Below are positions 5,309 to 6,541 of a stretch of DNA of 6,541 nucleotides, one piece after another. Below the pieces are notes generated by a model. The model was not told the DNA's origin, ran no database searches, and saw nothing but the letters and a program-made list of their open reading frames with translations. The DNA is taken from contig JAHHMJ010000386.1 of NCBI GenBank assembly GCA_018678395.1, positions 1 to 6,541 on the forward strand, given 5' to 3'. Each line of letters opens with the position of its first letter. The stretch's first letter is position 1. The stretch comes from Gemmatimonadota bacterium. Its GTDB lineage: Bacteria; Gemmatimonadota; Gemmatimonadetes; Longimicrobiales; Gaopeijiaceae. Made by a program: the position numbers and the translations under genes.

Positions 5309-6541
5309 CACTCGTCACGGGCGCCTGCGACCGTCCTCCCACCCTACCCACCGCCGAGGCGATGGGTGTGTCGGACTTCGACGCCACACTGCCTCGGTGT
5401 CCCTCACCGGCGCCGTTGCACGTCTCGGTCGACACGCTGGCCCGGGGGCTCGAGGCGCCGTGGGATCTCGCCTTCCTGCCCGATGGCAGCGCCCTCCTGA
5501 CCGAGCGACCGGGCCGCATTCGTCGCGTCGGGGCGGACGGCTCGGTCGACCCTGAACCGTGGGCCGAGATCGGTCCGCTCGCGGGCGACGAGGTGGGATT
5601 GATGGGGATCGACGTGGCCGAGGCCGCCGACGGTGCGTGGACCGTCTACGTCGCCGCCGCCATCGATCTGACGGGTCCGCCCGGACCGATGCGACGGGTA
5701 CGCGGACTCGGGCGGCGGATGGCCCGGCTCTTCGATCGGTTCGCCGGCGCTCCCCGCCGCCTCGACGTGCTCGCCTTCCCGGCCCCCGAGGGGCCCGATC
5801 CGGCGCCGGCGCCGACTCGGATCGTCTCCGTCGTCCCGCTGGGCACGATCCACGGCGGGGGCGGACTCGCCGTGGGCCCCGACGGCCTGCTCTACCTCTC
5901 GAACGGAGACGGGATGGTCCCCCCCGAGGCGCAGGATCCCCGCTCGCCCCGGGGGACCGTTCTGCGCTACTCCCCGGCGGGCGACCCCGCCCCGCTGCGC
6001 CCCGAGGACCCGATCCCCGCCGTCCTCGAGGGGCTGCGCAACAGTCAGGCGTTCGCCTGGCACCCCGCTTCGGATCACATGCTGGTCCTCGATCACGGCC
6101 CCTCCGGGCTACCGGTGGACGGGGGCAGGGTCGGCAACGACGAACTGAACGTGGCCCATCTCGGCGACAACCTCGGGTGGCCGGTGGTCGCGGGGCTCAG
6201 CGAGGGCGGACCCTACCGGAGTCCGACCGTCGAGTGGACCTCGGCGATCGCCCCTGGAGGCCTCGCCGTAGCCCCCGATCCGCGGGCGGAAGGGGCGTGG
6301 GCAGCCTACGTCACGGGACTCCGGGACGGGGTCCTGCGGCGGCTTCCGCTCGACCCCTCGAATCTCTCCAGGATTCCCTGCGAGGAGCCGATTCTCGACC
6401 GTGGTTACGGGCGGCTCCGGTTGGTCGCTTCGGCGCCGGACGGGAGCCTCTGGGTCGGGACGAGCAATCGGGACGGACGAGGGGGCCCCCGTCCCGGCGA
6501 CGACCTGCTGCTGCGCGTCCAGGTCGTGGCTTCGCCGGCCG
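5269..6541 (+). CDS. PQQ-dependent glucose/sorbosone dehydrogenase family lipoprotein, 3' end outside window
   Basis: This frame is open from ATG 5269 to the right edge, giving 424 complete codons. Residues 1-20 form a short lipoprotein-like signal (MRR, a hydrophobic core, then VTGAC with C20), suggesting a lipid-anchored envelope protein. A six-bladed beta-propeller follows: APWDLAFLPDG (63-73), ERPGRIRRV (79-87), IHGGGGLAVGPDGLLYLSNGD (194-214), GLRNSQAFAWHP (255-266), NDELN and NLGWP (290-305), GRLRLVASAPDG (381-392). By eye against soluble PQQ glucose dehydrogenase, H195 matches the catalytic histidine, and R257, N258, Q260, R382 and R384 match cofactor or active-site residues. The usual lysine near the cofactor appears as R352. 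An arginine-rich stretch (about 139-165) and a proline/alanine run near 177-183 look like insertions. The enzyme would oxidise a sugar or other alcohol, passing electrons to the respiratory chain; substrate unknown. The sequence ends in the usual last blade, so few residues are missing. It has no clear ribosome binding site and may rely on coupling to gene 5. ATG 5362 is an alternative start but would remove the signal peptide. Confidence 0.85.
   Translation, partial: MRRGAVGALCVALTLVTGACDRPPTLPTAEAMGVSDFDATLPRCPSPAPLHVSVDTLARGLEAPWDLAFLPDGSALLTERPGRIRRVGADGSVDPEPWAEIGPLAGDEVGLMGIDVAEAADGAWTVYVAAAIDLTGPPGPMRRVRGLGRRMARLFDRFAGAPRRLDVLAFPAPEGPDPAPAPTRIVSVVPLGTIHGGGGLAVGPDGLLYLSNGDGMVPPEAQDPRSPRGTVLRYSPAGDPAPLRPEDPIPAVLEGLRNSQAFAWHPASDHMLVLDHGPSGLPVDGGRVGNDELNVAHLGDNLGWPVVAGLSEGGPYRSPTVEWTSAIAPGGLAVAPDPRAEGAWAAYVTGLRDGVLRRLPLDPSNLSRIPCEEPILDRGYGRLRLVASAPDGSLWVGTSNRDGRGGPRPGDDLLLRVQVVASPA

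Overview
This is a very GC-rich window that is almost entirely coding. All six recognisable genes lie on the + strand. Strong G/C third-position bias, a GTG start, few clear Shine-Dalgarno sites and several secreted or membrane proteins point to a free-living Gram-negative-type bacterium of a high-GC phylum. Gemmatimonadota or a relative is a reasonable guess, but no ribosomal or other taxonomic marker is present, so this is inference.

Layout: (1) 2-316, the C-terminal 104 residues of a CopD-type copper-resistance membrane protein, cut by the left edge. (2) 395-2155, an exported amidohydrolase of the D-aminoacylase / N-acyl-D-amino-acid deacylase family. (3) 2199-3089, a small three-helix MscS mechanosensitive channel with a good ribosome binding site. 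(4) 3091-4578, a Ycf46-like AAA+ ATPase starting at a GTG one base after the channel's stop codon. (5) 4661-5308, a thioredoxin-fold protein with WCGD in place of a CxxC motif. (6) 5269 to the right edge, a probable lipoprotein of the PQQ-dependent glucose/sorbosone dehydrogenase family. It overlaps gene 5 by 40 bases and is open at the window edge, probably lacking only its last few residues.

Gaps between genes are 78, 43, 1 and 82 bases, then a 40-base overlap, with no strong terminator, so genes 2-6 could be one transcription unit. The tightest pairs are channel/AAA+ ATPase and thioredoxin-like/PQQ dehydrogenase. A GC-rich stem-loop without a T tract lies between genes 4 and 5 and may divide the unit. 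The envelope is the common theme: copper membrane protein, exported hydrolase, tension-gated channel and periplasmic or outer-membrane quinoprotein. The ATPase and thioredoxin-like protein are probably cytoplasmic. I see no rRNA, tRNA, CRISPR array, mobile element or obvious new defence system. The least explained element is the coupled MscS / Ycf46-like ATPase pair, followed by key-residue changes in three otherwise well-conserved enzymes or folds.
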